From Ceratobasidium sp. AG-K (Eukaryota; Basidiomycota; Agaricomycetes; Cantharellales; Ceratobasidiaceae): a DNA stretch of 64,000 nt. Location: the NCBI GenBank assembly GCA_037039685.1, contig JAWNGF010000007.1, forward strand, positions 434,001 to 498,000. The letters are read 5' to 3'. Both the position numbers and the translations under genes were made by a program. The notes under the pieces were generated by a model, which ran no database searches, was not told the DNA's origin, and saw only the letters and a list, made by a program, of their open reading frames with translations. Shown here one piece after another: positions 11,335 to 21,462 of the stretch (position 1 is the first letter of the stretch; each line of letters starts with the position of its first letter).

Positions 11335-12495
11335 ATGCCTGCCTCTTGCACCACCACCTCTGCCTTCATCACCTGGGCCTCCAAATACAAGAAGGCTAGG
11401 GCCTACAAGAAGGCCCTCATGCTTGCCGGAACAGGCAAGTATGCCATCAACAACAGGGACACTGCCCCCTGGTCCCTCAATTAGGCCAAAGCCCTTGCCA
11501 ACCAGCTCAAACCAGGCATCCAACTTGGGTACATCCCCCTGCAAGAGCAAGCTACCATCAAGTGGGACAAAGAACACAAGCCCCTCATCATCCCCCACCT
11601 GGGCTCCCTACTTTGGGTCAGCCATCCAGATGCCCAGCCCTCTGACCCCACTGACATTGGCCGCAGCAAGTACTACCACTGCTGTGGCTGCATTGGCCTC
11701 ACAGTCCACAACATTGTCCTCCGAAGCATGGACGCATGGAACCGCAACACCGGATACAAGTGGGAAGGAAACCAGTGGTTCAAGCGAGAAGACAATCCAC
11801 ACCTTGCCCTTGCTGACAAAGAAGGACACCGTGATGAAGACGGAACCTGGTGGTGTCTGTGTGCCACAGACTTTGAGTCAGGATGGCCAATGGACTGTGA
11901 GTTTGAACAGCTACCAGCCCCCACAAACACTTAACCAAGAGATGATCCTGCCTTCAACACCATTGATTGGTCAAAAGGCGCTGATGGGAGTGGTCATGTC
12001 AACTTGGCAGGACAGCCATTGGAAGATGTCAAGGAGGAAGTCATCAAGGTCCCCCCCACACCTCCAAGCTCCGAGGACAGGGACAACATTGTCGCCCCTC
12101 CCCATATCACCAAACAGAAGGCCAAACGACTCAAACAAGAATGGGAGGCCACGTGGGACAAAGCCCAAGCAAGCATTGAGGCTCTCATTGCTGACGTTGG
12201 CAACAGCATTGCCAACATGGAGCCACATCCCCCAGCCAACCAAATGCCATGTGACGCCAACGTCCTTGAGGCCTACCACCTCATCCAATGCAGGTTGTGG
12301 AGTGTTGAGCAGCTCAACAAATGGCTTGACCACAGGCAGGAGCAGTGGGCAAGACAGCAAACAGCAGAACTCAAGCGCCTACAAGAACAGCACCAAGAGG
12401 AGCTTGACTGCCTCTACCAAGAGAAGTGGGACCAAATGAACAAGGGCCTTGAAGCGGACATGTGCACCCTGGCAGAATGGGTTGGTTGGAGCTGA
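11335..12495 (+). pseudogene. E2 ORF3, long form, two stops
   Basis: A third gene between chromodomain and 3' LTR, of unknown function. It starts ATGCCTGCC (MPA) and one frame runs to 12495 (386 codons), interrupted only by TAG near 11483 and TAA at 11932. The N-terminal half has a 'GKYAINN' segment and a Cys motif, 'YYHCCGCIGLTVHNIVLRS' (about 11662-11718). This matches E6 ORF3 as C-x-G-C-[AI]-[AG]-[FL]-x-V-x-x-[VI]-V-L-x-S. The C-terminal half is a charged helix/coiled coil with 'MPCDANVLEAYHLIQ', nearly repeated in E4 ORF3. A weak TATA-like TACAAAAAAGG lies at 11212-11222. There is no resemblance to a known retroviral envelope: no signal peptide and no membrane segment. Confidence 0.75.
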
Positions 12496-12558
12496 AGGAA
12501 TGGGTTGCCCACAAATAGGCAAGTGTGCTCCACTACACTTGCCTTTGTGGGGGAGCAA

Positions 12559-13056
12559 TGTCGTGACCCATCCCTCCCTCTGTCTCTATTTGCAGACTCG
12601 TGGCTTGTACCAGCACCTTAAGCACCCTTTCTTTTTGTTGAGCCCTCTCCCTTGTGTAGTAAGGTGTATGTATGATGTGTCACCATGAGTCATATGACTC
12701 ATGCTGTTTTCTATTGGCTGGCCTGTGCAGCCCCCTTTATGACTCAGACTTTGACTCAGACTTGTGACTCATGTCTTTACTATGACTCACCGGTTTTCTG
12801 AGTATATGTACTGGCTTGCAAGCATGGTCATCCCCAGCTTGCTTTGCCTTGTCAACTCTCCCTGCAGTGTGATCAGAGGCACTTGGCTACTTAGCCTTTA
12901 GCACAGCCACTTGGACTTAGGAGCTAGTGACTTGTACTGACAAGACTAGTGTTTGTCTGCCTTAGTGATAGAGTCTTAGAGGACTTATCACATATTGTTC
13001 TCACATCTCAAAGGCCATTAGCAGTCGTCAACCATAGGCATTAGCAGGTTGCAACA
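12559..13056 (+). repeat. E2 3' LTR
   Basis: TGTCGTGACCC...GGTTGCAACA, 498 bp. It is preceded by the polypurine tract GTGGGGGAGCAA and followed by the CTTGC duplication. Confidence 0.92.
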
Positions 13057-13434
13057 CTTGCACAGCCTTAAGCTGCTTCTTTTCTCTTTTGTCTTGCAAC
13101 TTCCTTTCTTGGCAAGTCATGTTCCTTTATAGGACATGACTCATAGAGCTTTCTGATTGGATAGTTTGTATGACTTGTTTCTTGGCATGAGTATGACTCA
13201 TGCCTTTTTCTGAATATATAATGAGGCAACAACAAGCATGGTATCCCCATCTTGTTTTGCCTTGTCATTTCCCCAACAAACAGTCTTTCACTGGGTTTCC
13301 CTCAGGCTTGGATCCTCAGGTCTTAGTGCCATTCACAGTCTATAGTTCACAGTTCTTTGGGTGCCAAGTCTCTAAGTCTTGACTTGCGCACATACAGTTA
13401 CAGTCGGCCACCATTGTAGCGTTGGGTTGCGACA
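13057..13434 (+). repeat. E1 5' LTR, second part
   Basis: Begins with the duplicated CTTGC and ends GGGTTGCGACA. TATA-like AATATATAAT is near 13213. ATCTTGTTTTGC at 13249-13260 is the presumed transcript start. Confidence 0.9.
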
Positions 13435-13436
13435 TT

Positions 13437-13448
13437 GCAAAACAAGAT
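13437..13448 (+). promoter_or_regulatory. E1 primer-binding site (self-priming)
   Basis: GCAAAACAAGAT is the exact reverse complement of ATCTTGTTTTGC at 13249-13260 (12/12). The bases differ from the E2 and E5 versions on both sides of the pairing. Confidence 0.7.
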
Positions 13449-13597
13449 TATTCCATGAGGAAAATATTCAACAGTCATCATAGCACCCTCAAAGGTCTTG
13501 TGGCAACTTGGGTGACCACTAGTTTTTGCATTCCCACACACCCAGGCACCACATCAAATTTTTGAACCTTATTTTTTTGGCAATTGATACCTACTCA

Positions 13598-14610
13598 ATG
13601 TCAGGTTCATCCAAAGAATAGTACTACAAAGGCAAATTCATGGCTTTGCCAGAATCAAGAAGGAACCCACCCCAAATGGCTCACCCCAAAGAAGGATGGA
13701 CCAACCACTTAAGACCAAGAGAAATAACTACAAGACCCAATCCTACAGCAACTCTGGCCATGGGATCAATAAATCTTCCTGAACTCACAATGGTGGATTT
13801 AGAAGGATTTGGACCAGGACAGCGAGGAGACAAGACACTAGAACAGATTGTAGGAATACCAGTGGCCCAGGAAACTGTCACAACACTAGCACAAATGCAG
13901 GAAGTCTTCAACCATACAATGGGTTGCTTAGTACATATACTTGATGCATCTTTTCTTCAAATTCAACAAGATATGAGGGAAACCAGGGAAGATGTTCAAA
14001 CCTTACAAACAGGTGTCTATTGCCTTCAAGAAACAGGAGCCACAAAAGGCGACATTTGTGCACAAGACAAAGAGATAGAGCAAATTCTAAATGTCATAAA
14101 TAGTATTGCAAAAATGCTGGAACCAAAGGAGGAAGAAGATGCTGAACAAGGCACACATGGTGAAGAATCTACAACACCTAGAACCTCCAGGATTACAGCA
14201 CCTGCCCCAGAAACTCCAAAAAAGATGACAACTTTCCCCTTGAAGAATACCAGTACCTGGAATCAGATCAAGAAAGCATCAGGACAGGGGAAGCAGGGTC
14301 TGGAGGATCAACCAAGACAATCAGGCAAAAAATACAAACCCCTGCAAAGGAAGCAAAGAAGCCCAACACAACTTGCAGCAGACATTTCAGTATCTATGAA
14401 GATACAGCAAACAACATCACCAAAAGTAAGGACCAATTGACAATTGTCAAAAAACCAGAAGCATACAATGGAGAAAGAGGAACAGAAGCCAATCAATTCA
14501 TTACTTTGATGGAAACCTACTTCAACATCCATGGTCAGATCTTCAATAACAATCAAAAGAAGATTACTACCTTCCTCAGCAACATGGAACACAAGGAAGC
14601 AAAAGCATGG
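13598..14610 (+). pseudogene. E1 gag, 5' part, broken
   Basis: The likely start is ATG 13598; a TAG follows after six codons, then the frame is open 13640-14440. The region before it (13449-13597) is leader. The encoded part has a coiled-coil-like stretch (13870-14120) and a Lys/Thr/Pro-rich linker. After a frameshift near 14435 comes the start of the capsid core ('KPEAYNGERGTEANQFITLM'). E3 interrupts it at 14610, and the frame resumes exactly at 51781 once one copy of CATGG is removed. Confidence 0.82.
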
Positions 14611-15072
14611 TGTTGTGAGCTTCTTCTTAAGCGGCAAATGAGACAGGATGCGAGGGAGAGTGAATGGCACTAAGACCTAAGTTACCTGTTGAACCACAAC
14701 ACACTTAAGTGTCTGTAGGCTCCTCAAGGGTAGGGGTGATTCAAAGGGTCACACAGAAGTATGGATGATGAGACAAAACAAGCTGGGGTAACCAGGCTTG
14801 TTGGTTTTCTATATATATTCAGAAAGCAGCTGAGTCAAACAAGGCAAAGCCACATGAGTCATACATACAAGCCAGCCAGGAGTGTCCAAGTGAGTCATGC
14901 TGCGCGGGCAGTCATGACTCATACAAAGCACAGCCATGTTACACAATGTAACAGGACAACCACAAGAATGAGACAACATGGCAAAGGAAAAGACAAACAT
15001 ACAGAACAACAAACATGAGAGGAGACAGGCAAGATGCAGGACAAGCCTGATGGAGTGAGCTGGCTCACGACA
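14611..15072 (-). repeat. E3 3' LTR
   Basis: On the + strand it reads TGTTGTGAGC...GCTCACGACA, 462 bp. A G6-type polypurine tract (+ strand TTACTCCCCCC) lies just beyond 15072. It carries several GAGTCAT/TGACTCA sites and a TATATATA box. Confidence 0.9.
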
Positions 15073-15113
15073 TTACTCCCCCCTAAGAGTCCATTTGGGG
15101 AACTCAAATGGAC

Positions 15114-15878
15114 TCACTGCACTGCGCAGTCCTTCCCCTTCCACAGCATATACTCCTCCAGTCCCTTGTCCTCCTCCAAGGTCAGATTGATGGGATTGAA
15201 CACAGTGTTACCCAGTTCATCCAAGAACTTTTCCCATTCTTCCCAGGTCTCTTCCTGTGTCCAGTCTGCCTTGGACCAGTCCAAAACCCTCTTCTGGGCT
15301 TCCACAAATCCCTCATCCCATTGTTGAACATCCAGCTCTACTTCCTTCCATGCTGACACATCTGTCTCCTCCTTCTTCCACCAGTACAGCAACCATTCAA
15401 ACTTTGCCCTCTGGTATCTACCCCTCTCCATCCTCCATTCGCTCAGGTCCTTTTTGAAGTTGGCATCCCAAGCGTCATTCCACTTGGGTCAGAGCGTTGG
15501 CAGTCTCCCCACAACTCCTGGTACCCATTTGCTCAAGTATGCTCCTTCCATTCCCCATTCCACAACTCCAAGCATGTGCATTGACAGGAGGACAACCTCT
15601 GAGACTTGAAAAGCAGTGCATCCTCAATAGACAAAGATGTCCTTCCTTGCCAGTTGCATTCTTGTTGGCCATTTCTTTCCAACCCATTGGAACTTGCCCA
15701 GGTCTGAGTGTAGTGTGTTGTCTGATGCCCAGAACTGCATTCTGCCTGGGCTTTGCTGCGACCTTTCAAAGACATAGAGGGCGGCTCCAGCATCAAGGAT
15801 TCTTGCTGTGGCAAATGCTGGTCTGTCGAGGATGTGGATGAGGTTGTTTGCACTGGTAGAGCGGGAGACAGCAGGCTT
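15114..15878 (-). pseudogene. E3 ORF3, short form, start codon lost
   Basis: Equivalent to the intact ORF3 of E5 and E6. Open pieces are 15624-15878 and 15114-15431. The N-terminal part keeps 'PAFATARILDAGAALYVF', and the C-terminal part keeps the Trp/Glu-rich region with 'INLTLEEDKGLEE' near the end. The codon matching the E6 ATG reads AAG (15876-15878). A frame break lies between the two pieces, within the Cys-motif region. A TATA-like ATAAAAGG lies at 15975-15982 (- strand), 97 bases from the start position, as in E5 and E6. Confidence 0.7.
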
Positions 15879-15978
15879 TGCAAAGAGCACAAAAGGTTAA
15901 GTGAGTAGAGGGAGGAGTGATTTTGAGAGTAGTTGCAAGTTTTGCAGATGGGTTCCCATTCTCTCACCCTCCGGCCTT

Positions 15979-18900
15979 TTATCCTTCCCTTGAATTTGCA
16001 GGTGTTGGTGCTTCAGGGTGTTTCTTCAGAAACTTCTGCACTATTTCAGTTAGGTGGCCCATGTCCTCTGCCCATTGTTCCATATCATCTTCTTCTCCAT
16101 ATCCTTTCTGTTGGATCCTATAGAAGACCCCTTCCTTTGTCATCTTCCAATCAACAATTTTCTCCACTTTGTATTCTTTGTTTCCTTCTTTGGTGACAAT
16201 CAGCAGAGGACATGGTTGGTTCTGATTGAATTCCTTGTCAACCTTGTACTGACTTAGGAGGTCAGTATGAAAAACGGGGTACTTCTTCATGGTGGGCGGT
16301 AGATCAAGCTTGTTAGCATGAGAAGATATTTTCCTTTGCACAGGGAAGGGCTCAAATTTCTTGTTGTCCAGCTTTCTTGAAGGTCTATTTGATTTGATGT
16401 CTGGGCCATATAGCCATACTAGGTCCCCTTCCTTGTATTCTTCCTTGATTTCTCCTTCCCTAACTCGATGTAGTTCCATGGCAGCAATAGCTTCCTTTCT
16501 TGTTTCCTCCCATCTCGTGGTAACTCTGTTTGCTTCTGGAACCTCTGTTACAAGAATGGATACATTCCATAATGGTTCCTTTCCGTAAACAATCTTGAAC
16601 AGGCTTTTTTCTGTTACCTGGTTTTTGTGCATGTTGTAACAGAATTCGGCAATAGGCAGTAGTTCCACCCAATTGTCTTGGTGATGATTGATGAAAGTGC
16701 GTAGCCATGCTTCTAGCCACTGGTTTACTTGTTCTGTGATTCCATCAGTTTGAGGGTGGTAAGCAGTGCTAAAGGAGGGTGAGACACCAATCCTTTTGTA
16801 GATTGCTTTCAGGAGCTTGCTGTTAAAGGTGCTTCCTTGGTCAGAGACAGTGCTTCTGGGAAATCCATGGAGTTTCCAGATATTTCATAGGAATAGTTCT
16901 GCTAATTTGCTCGCCTTGTGCAACTCCTTACATGGTACAAAATGCGCCATCCTGGAGAATCTATCCACTACAACCAGGATGCTATCCATCCCCTTTGACT
17001 TAGGGAGTTTGACTATGAAACCATAGGCTATGTCTTCCCATGGTTTGTTTGCCAATTGCAAGGGTTTTAACAGGGTCTGCGTTTTGGTTCCTTCTGCTCT
17101 TTGGCATTGTTTGCAGGAATCCACATATTTGTTGACACTTTGCTTCATCCCTGGCCAGTAGTAACGTCGTGACACAAGTTCTAGAGTCCTTGCATGCCCT
17201 CGATGCCCAGCAATTGTTGAATTGAGGTGTAGTTGCATGATCACTAGTCAGCAGTCCTTGTCCTCTGGCACCACAATCTTCCCTTTGTACCATAGTAGTT
17301 CTTTGTGTATTTGGTAGTCCATCATGCTGGCAAGAATATTCTTAGGTAACAAGTTCATTTTTTTGCAAAGTTCCATTACTACTTGTAGTCCTGGATCCTC
17401 ATGTTGTGCTTCAATGATATTGTTAATGAGATCATCTTTTAGATCTCCTGTGAAGCCTCTGAATTTCTCATCAGCAATCATGATCTGTTCTGCAGATGGA
17501 GTCTCCACATGGTCAGCTCTTCTTGACAGTAGATCTAGTTTTTGCAAAAGGATTCCGGGTCTGTACACAATCACAAATTGTATGATCCCAGTATTTGGTG
17601 CCAACATGCATGTCTCCTGTTGAACATCTTTGCATCCTTCCAGAACTGTAGGTTCTGATGATCCATGTATACCGTGATTTCTTCCTTTGTTCCTTCCAGG
17701 TGGAGTCTCCAATGTGTAAGTGCCTCAATGATGGCCATAAGTTCCTTGTCATGTACATTGTAGTTCATTTGTGCTGGGCTGAAAGATTTGGAAAGGAACG
17801 CAATTGGGTGTAGCCTCATGTCCTCTTGTCTTTGGGACAGTATTGCCCCCATTGCTACTCCACTAGCGTTGGTCTCAAGGAAAAACGGTTTCTCCGGATT
17901 GGGATACCAAAGTACAGGATCTTTACAAATCATTTCCTTGATACTGTCAAAGCTTTTTGTTCTTTGTCTTCCCATTTCCACAGAAGATCCTTTTGTGTCA
18001 ATCCAGTGAGAGGTTTAGCAATAGTGGAGAAACCCGGAACTAATCTCCTGTAGAAATTTGCCAAACCTAAGAATGCTTGAACTTGCTTCACTGTTTTTGG
18101 TTCCTTCCATTCCTTTATCAACTTGATCTTTTCTTTGTCCATGGATATACCTCCCTTGCTGATCTTTAGTCCTGTATAAATGAGTTTTGAGACAAAGAAC
18201 TTGCATTTTGGTAGTTTTGCAAAAAGGTTGTTCTCCTTCAGTATATGAAGTACTTTTCACACATCCTCCACATGTTGAGACCAGTTTTTTGAAAAAACAA
18301 GGATGTTGTCAATATACACAATGACGCATACGTCAATGAGATCTTGGAAGATGTGATTCATATACCATTGAAATGTGGCTGGTGCATTTTTTAGTCCAAA
18401 CGGCATGACAATGTATTTGAAAAGTCCTTCCTTTGTTCTGAATGCGGTTTTCCATTTGTCTCCTTCTCTGATGTGGATGTTATTGAATCCCATCCTTAGG
18501 CCAATCTTTGAGAAAGTTTTTGCATATTTTATTTTGTCAAGCAGATCTTCCATAAGGGGCATAGGGAATCTGTTGTCCTTAGTGATGGCGTTAATGGGTC
18601 ATAAGTCTTGTACCAATTGTAGTCCTCCAAGTGGACCTGGTTTTTTGACAAAAAAACATGCCGACGCAATTGGGGACTTGCTAGGCCTGATTTTTCCTGC
18701 AGAGAGTTCTTCATCAAGGTACTCTATCATTGCAATGGATTTGGTGGGGGATAAAGGTATTGGTCTTGCTGGCTATGGGAGCTCAGCGCCCTCCTTGAAA
18801 TCAAGAGCACAATCATATGGGCGGTGGTCTGGAATGTGTTTGAACTTTTCTTTGCTAAAAACATCTTCAAACTCTTTGAATTCTTCTGGAATGAGATCCA

Positions 18901-19351
18901 AGGCTCCTTGTCTTCCATGTATTTCCTCATCTCTCCAAGAGATGCTTTTTTGTTTCCAATCAATGTTAGGGTTTGCAGTTTCTAGGCAGGAAAGTCCTAG
19001 GATGATGTTTGTTTTGCCAGTTGGCATGGCAAAGAATTCTTCTTTAAACGTCTTTCCTTCCACAGTGATTTCCATGCATGCTTTGAAGCGGATTGTGTGT
19101 GACAGCTCCTTTCCTTGTATTCCAATAACCCTTTGAGGGACGGGGAGCTCACTCAGAGCAATGTTATTCTTCCTGGCCCAAGCAATATCAATGAAATTCT
19201 GAGAGACTCCAGAGTCAATAAGAGTAGCAATCAGGTCTGTGATTCCGGCAATGTAGCTGTAAACAATCATTGATTCCTTGGTTGCTCTAAAGTACATTGC
19301 CGGTTCTTTGGTCTCTCCACAAACAGTTAGTGGGAGGCCCCTTCTTTTCCC
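15979..19351 (-). pseudogene. E3 pol, broken
   Basis: From 5' to 3' on the minus strand: protease ('LIDSGVSQNFIDI', near 19200), RT, RNase H, integrase and chromodomain, in pieces 18773-19510, 18529-18717, 18257-18562, 17930-18142, 17571-17981, 17248-17712, 16885-17244 and 15979-16668. The RT active site is YIDN (AAC at 18305-18307), so the second catalytic Asp is lost. The chromodomain near 16100-16190 ('YKVEKIVDWK') has a damaged core ('IQQKGYGEEDDMEQ'). The gag frame passes into pol at GGGAAAA (+ strand TTTTCCC, 19345-19351). Many breaks make this copy clearly dead. Confidence 0.85.
19345..19351 (-). promoter_or_regulatory. E3 -1 frameshift heptamer GGGAAAA
   Basis: Gag ends shortly after, and the protease frame is open in -1 from this point. 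Same position and sequence as in E5 and E6. Confidence 0.6.
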
Positions 19352-19605
19352 GCTTCTTCTTCTATGATCATTGCTTCTCTTCCTTTTATGTTGGGCTCCG
19401 TTGTTATCCTTTCCATGGACAAGCATTGGAGTGAACGGTGTCCTTCTTGTCCACACTTCAGACACCGGTTTGATGCCATCCTTGCTTTGTACACCTTGTC
19501 TGGCAACCATTTTGTAGAAGTCTGGATGGTAGTGGTTGATTGAGGTGCTTTCTTTCCAGTAGAGGACTTGATTTGTTGTAATTTTTGATCAATGGAAATT
19601 GCTAG
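19346..19605 (-). pseudogene. E3 gag, 3' part
   Basis: C-terminal end of gag around the knuckle region and basic tail, ending at the frameshift site. The upstream part of the same gag lies at 42681-44344, on the far side of E4. The coding context across the GCTAG duplication matches E6 gag. Confidence 0.7.
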
Positions 19606-20158
19606 TGTCGCAACCCTCTATGCCAGTTGACCGACAACAGTGACCGTTCTTGCCTTAGTCATAGAGACAGGCCTCAATATGCCTTATAGGCTCCTTAGAC
19701 CGTTTGCTAAGTTGCTAGTGCAACCTTAGTGTTGATACTGATGATGGCCAAAGGCCCACTTAGATGAGAGACAAAGGCTTGTAAGGCTTTTGGGACTTAG
19801 AGTGCACTCTGAGGGGAGAGATGACAAGGCAAAGCAAGCTGGAGTAAGTCCGTGCTTGCTAGCCGGTATATATAGTCAGAGGCAAAAAAGCCTCAAAGTG
19901 GTACAATACATAAACTGGCCAATCAGGTGCCAGTAACAGTCAGCAATCAAAGAGTCCTTCTAGATAGAACATCTAGAAGGACAATGCTTCCAAGAGAAAC
20001 ATCCAGAAGACAGCAAGGCCATATGGGCCAAGGTGACACATCATCCATACACCGCACTAAACGCGGGAGAGGGCGCTACATTGTACATAGGGCACTTAAG
20101 GCGCCAGAGTCCAAGACACGCAGCCAGAGTCCAAGGATGTCGTACATGGGTCATGACA
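19606..20158 (-). repeat. E4 3' LTR
   Basis: + strand TGTCGCAACCC...GGTCATGACA, 553 bp. The polypurine tract (+ strand TTGCCCCCCTTTTA) follows at 20159. It differs from the other families in sequence but keeps TATATATA and the AGCTTGCTTTGC start block. Confidence 0.9.
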
Positions 20159-20198
20159 TTGCCCCCCTTTTAGGTTGGGCATAGGGGACTGTGCACGA

Positions 20199-21462
20199 CT
20201 ACTTCCGGGCAATCCATTCCTTGATCGCCAGCCATCCTTCCCATTCTGCCAGGACCCGCATATCCTCCTCCAAGCGTGCATTCATTGCGTCCCACTTGGC
20301 CTGCTCAAAGTCTTGCTTGCGTTGGAGCAGGCGGGAGAGGGCCCGGGAGCATTGACATTCCTGTTCGAGCAGGGATTGGCGTTCCCTGTTGATCCAGGCC
20401 TCCTGTCGTGCGTTGCACCAACGCTTGAGTGCAGTGGGGGAGAGCTCCCCCTGCTGGACCATTCCGTAGGCCTCAAGGACCTCAGCGTCACATGGCATCC
20501 TGTTGTAGGCGGGGGCTGGGGGTGTGTCGTTGAGTTCCCGCTCGACCTCAGCCATGAGGCGCTCGATTTGGGCCCGAGCCTGTTCCATTGCTTCGTTGAA
20601 TTGCTGCTCAAGCAGCAGGGGGTTGGTGGGGATTTCTGGAGGGGCGGCAGCTCATTGGCTGCAGGGGATGGCACGGGGACTGTGGGTACAGGGGGGGCCC
20701 TGGAGGACCGCTGCATAGGAGGGTTGGCTTTGGGGCGTTCCCCAAAAGGGGGCTTGGTGGGGGTGGGAGCAGGGCTGGGTCCCCACGTCGCTCGACTACT
20801 TTTGGCCTGCTCCAGCGCAGGCCAATTGTTGTTGGCTTCTGTTGTGGTTGGTCGGTATGAGTAGTTGCTAGAGGTGAGTTGGTTTGGCATACTGGGTTCA
20901 ACCTTGGGGATGTTGACGTCCCATCCTGACTTGGTGTCCTCCTCCGCCCACATCCATCCTTCTCCTGCCTCCCATCAAGTTGCCTTGTAGGAGAGGCAAG
21001 GGTTGTCAATCTGATTCCACCACCCGTCCTCCCTCCACTCGTATCCTGTGTCAACATTCCGAGCATTGGCACTTTTGAGGCCCACATTGTGGACAGTGTG
21101 GCCAATGCATCCTCAGCAGGTGTATAGCTTGCGCTGTTTGAGGGTGGCATACTTGAGGGGCTTTGCTTTGGGTCGCCCCACCCACAGCATCTTGCCATAG
21201 TTGTTGTGCTTGAGGGACTTGAGGTTGGGCATCCAGCTGAGCCCATCATGCTGCTTGATGGGGATGTACCCCAGCCCACATCCCGGTCAAGGACCTCGGC
21301 CAATTCCTTGGCCTCAATGAAGGTCCAGGGGGTTGTCCCCCAGTTGATGATGGTGTACTTGCCCTGTCTAGCGAGTCGGAGGGCCCTGCCAAAGGCGGTG
21401 GTGGAGGCGTTGGCCCGGCAGGCAGTGCAGACGGTGGCCTTTGAGATGTGGTGAGCAGGCAT
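20199..21462 (-). pseudogene. E4 ORF3, long form, frameshifted
   Basis: Starts MPA at 21462. The N-terminal part has 'GKYTIINWGTTPWTF', aligning with E2 'GKYAINN'. After a frameshift near 21255 comes the Cys motif 'YTC*GCIGHTVHNV' (about 21110-21150), with TGA where E6 has Arg. The C-terminal part, 20199-20588, is a charged coiled-coil-like region with 'MPCDAEVLEAYGMVQ'. A Pro/Thr/Ser-rich linker lies between. Function unknown. It lies in the -1 frame relative to pol, which runs on past the ORF3 start to 21246. Confidence 0.75.

Larger units (their letters stand above)
4802..13056 (+). mobile_element. E2: full-length chromovirus with ORF3, decayed
   Basis: Flanked by CTTGC on both sides and inserted in the E1 LTR. 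LTRs are 4802-5299 and 12559-13056 (498 bp each). Without the solo LTR it carries, the element is about 7.8 kb. Order: PBS, gag, pol, ORF3, a G-rich polypurine tract just before 12559, LTR. It is closest to E4 in gag, pol and ORF3. Stops and frameshifts in every gene make it non-autonomous. Confidence 0.92.

Noticed and set aside
11423..12439. 338-codon Pro/Ser/Thr-rich ORF in E2
   Set aside because: It is an alternate-frame shadow of ORF3. The ORF3 frame, not this one, matches E4 and E6.
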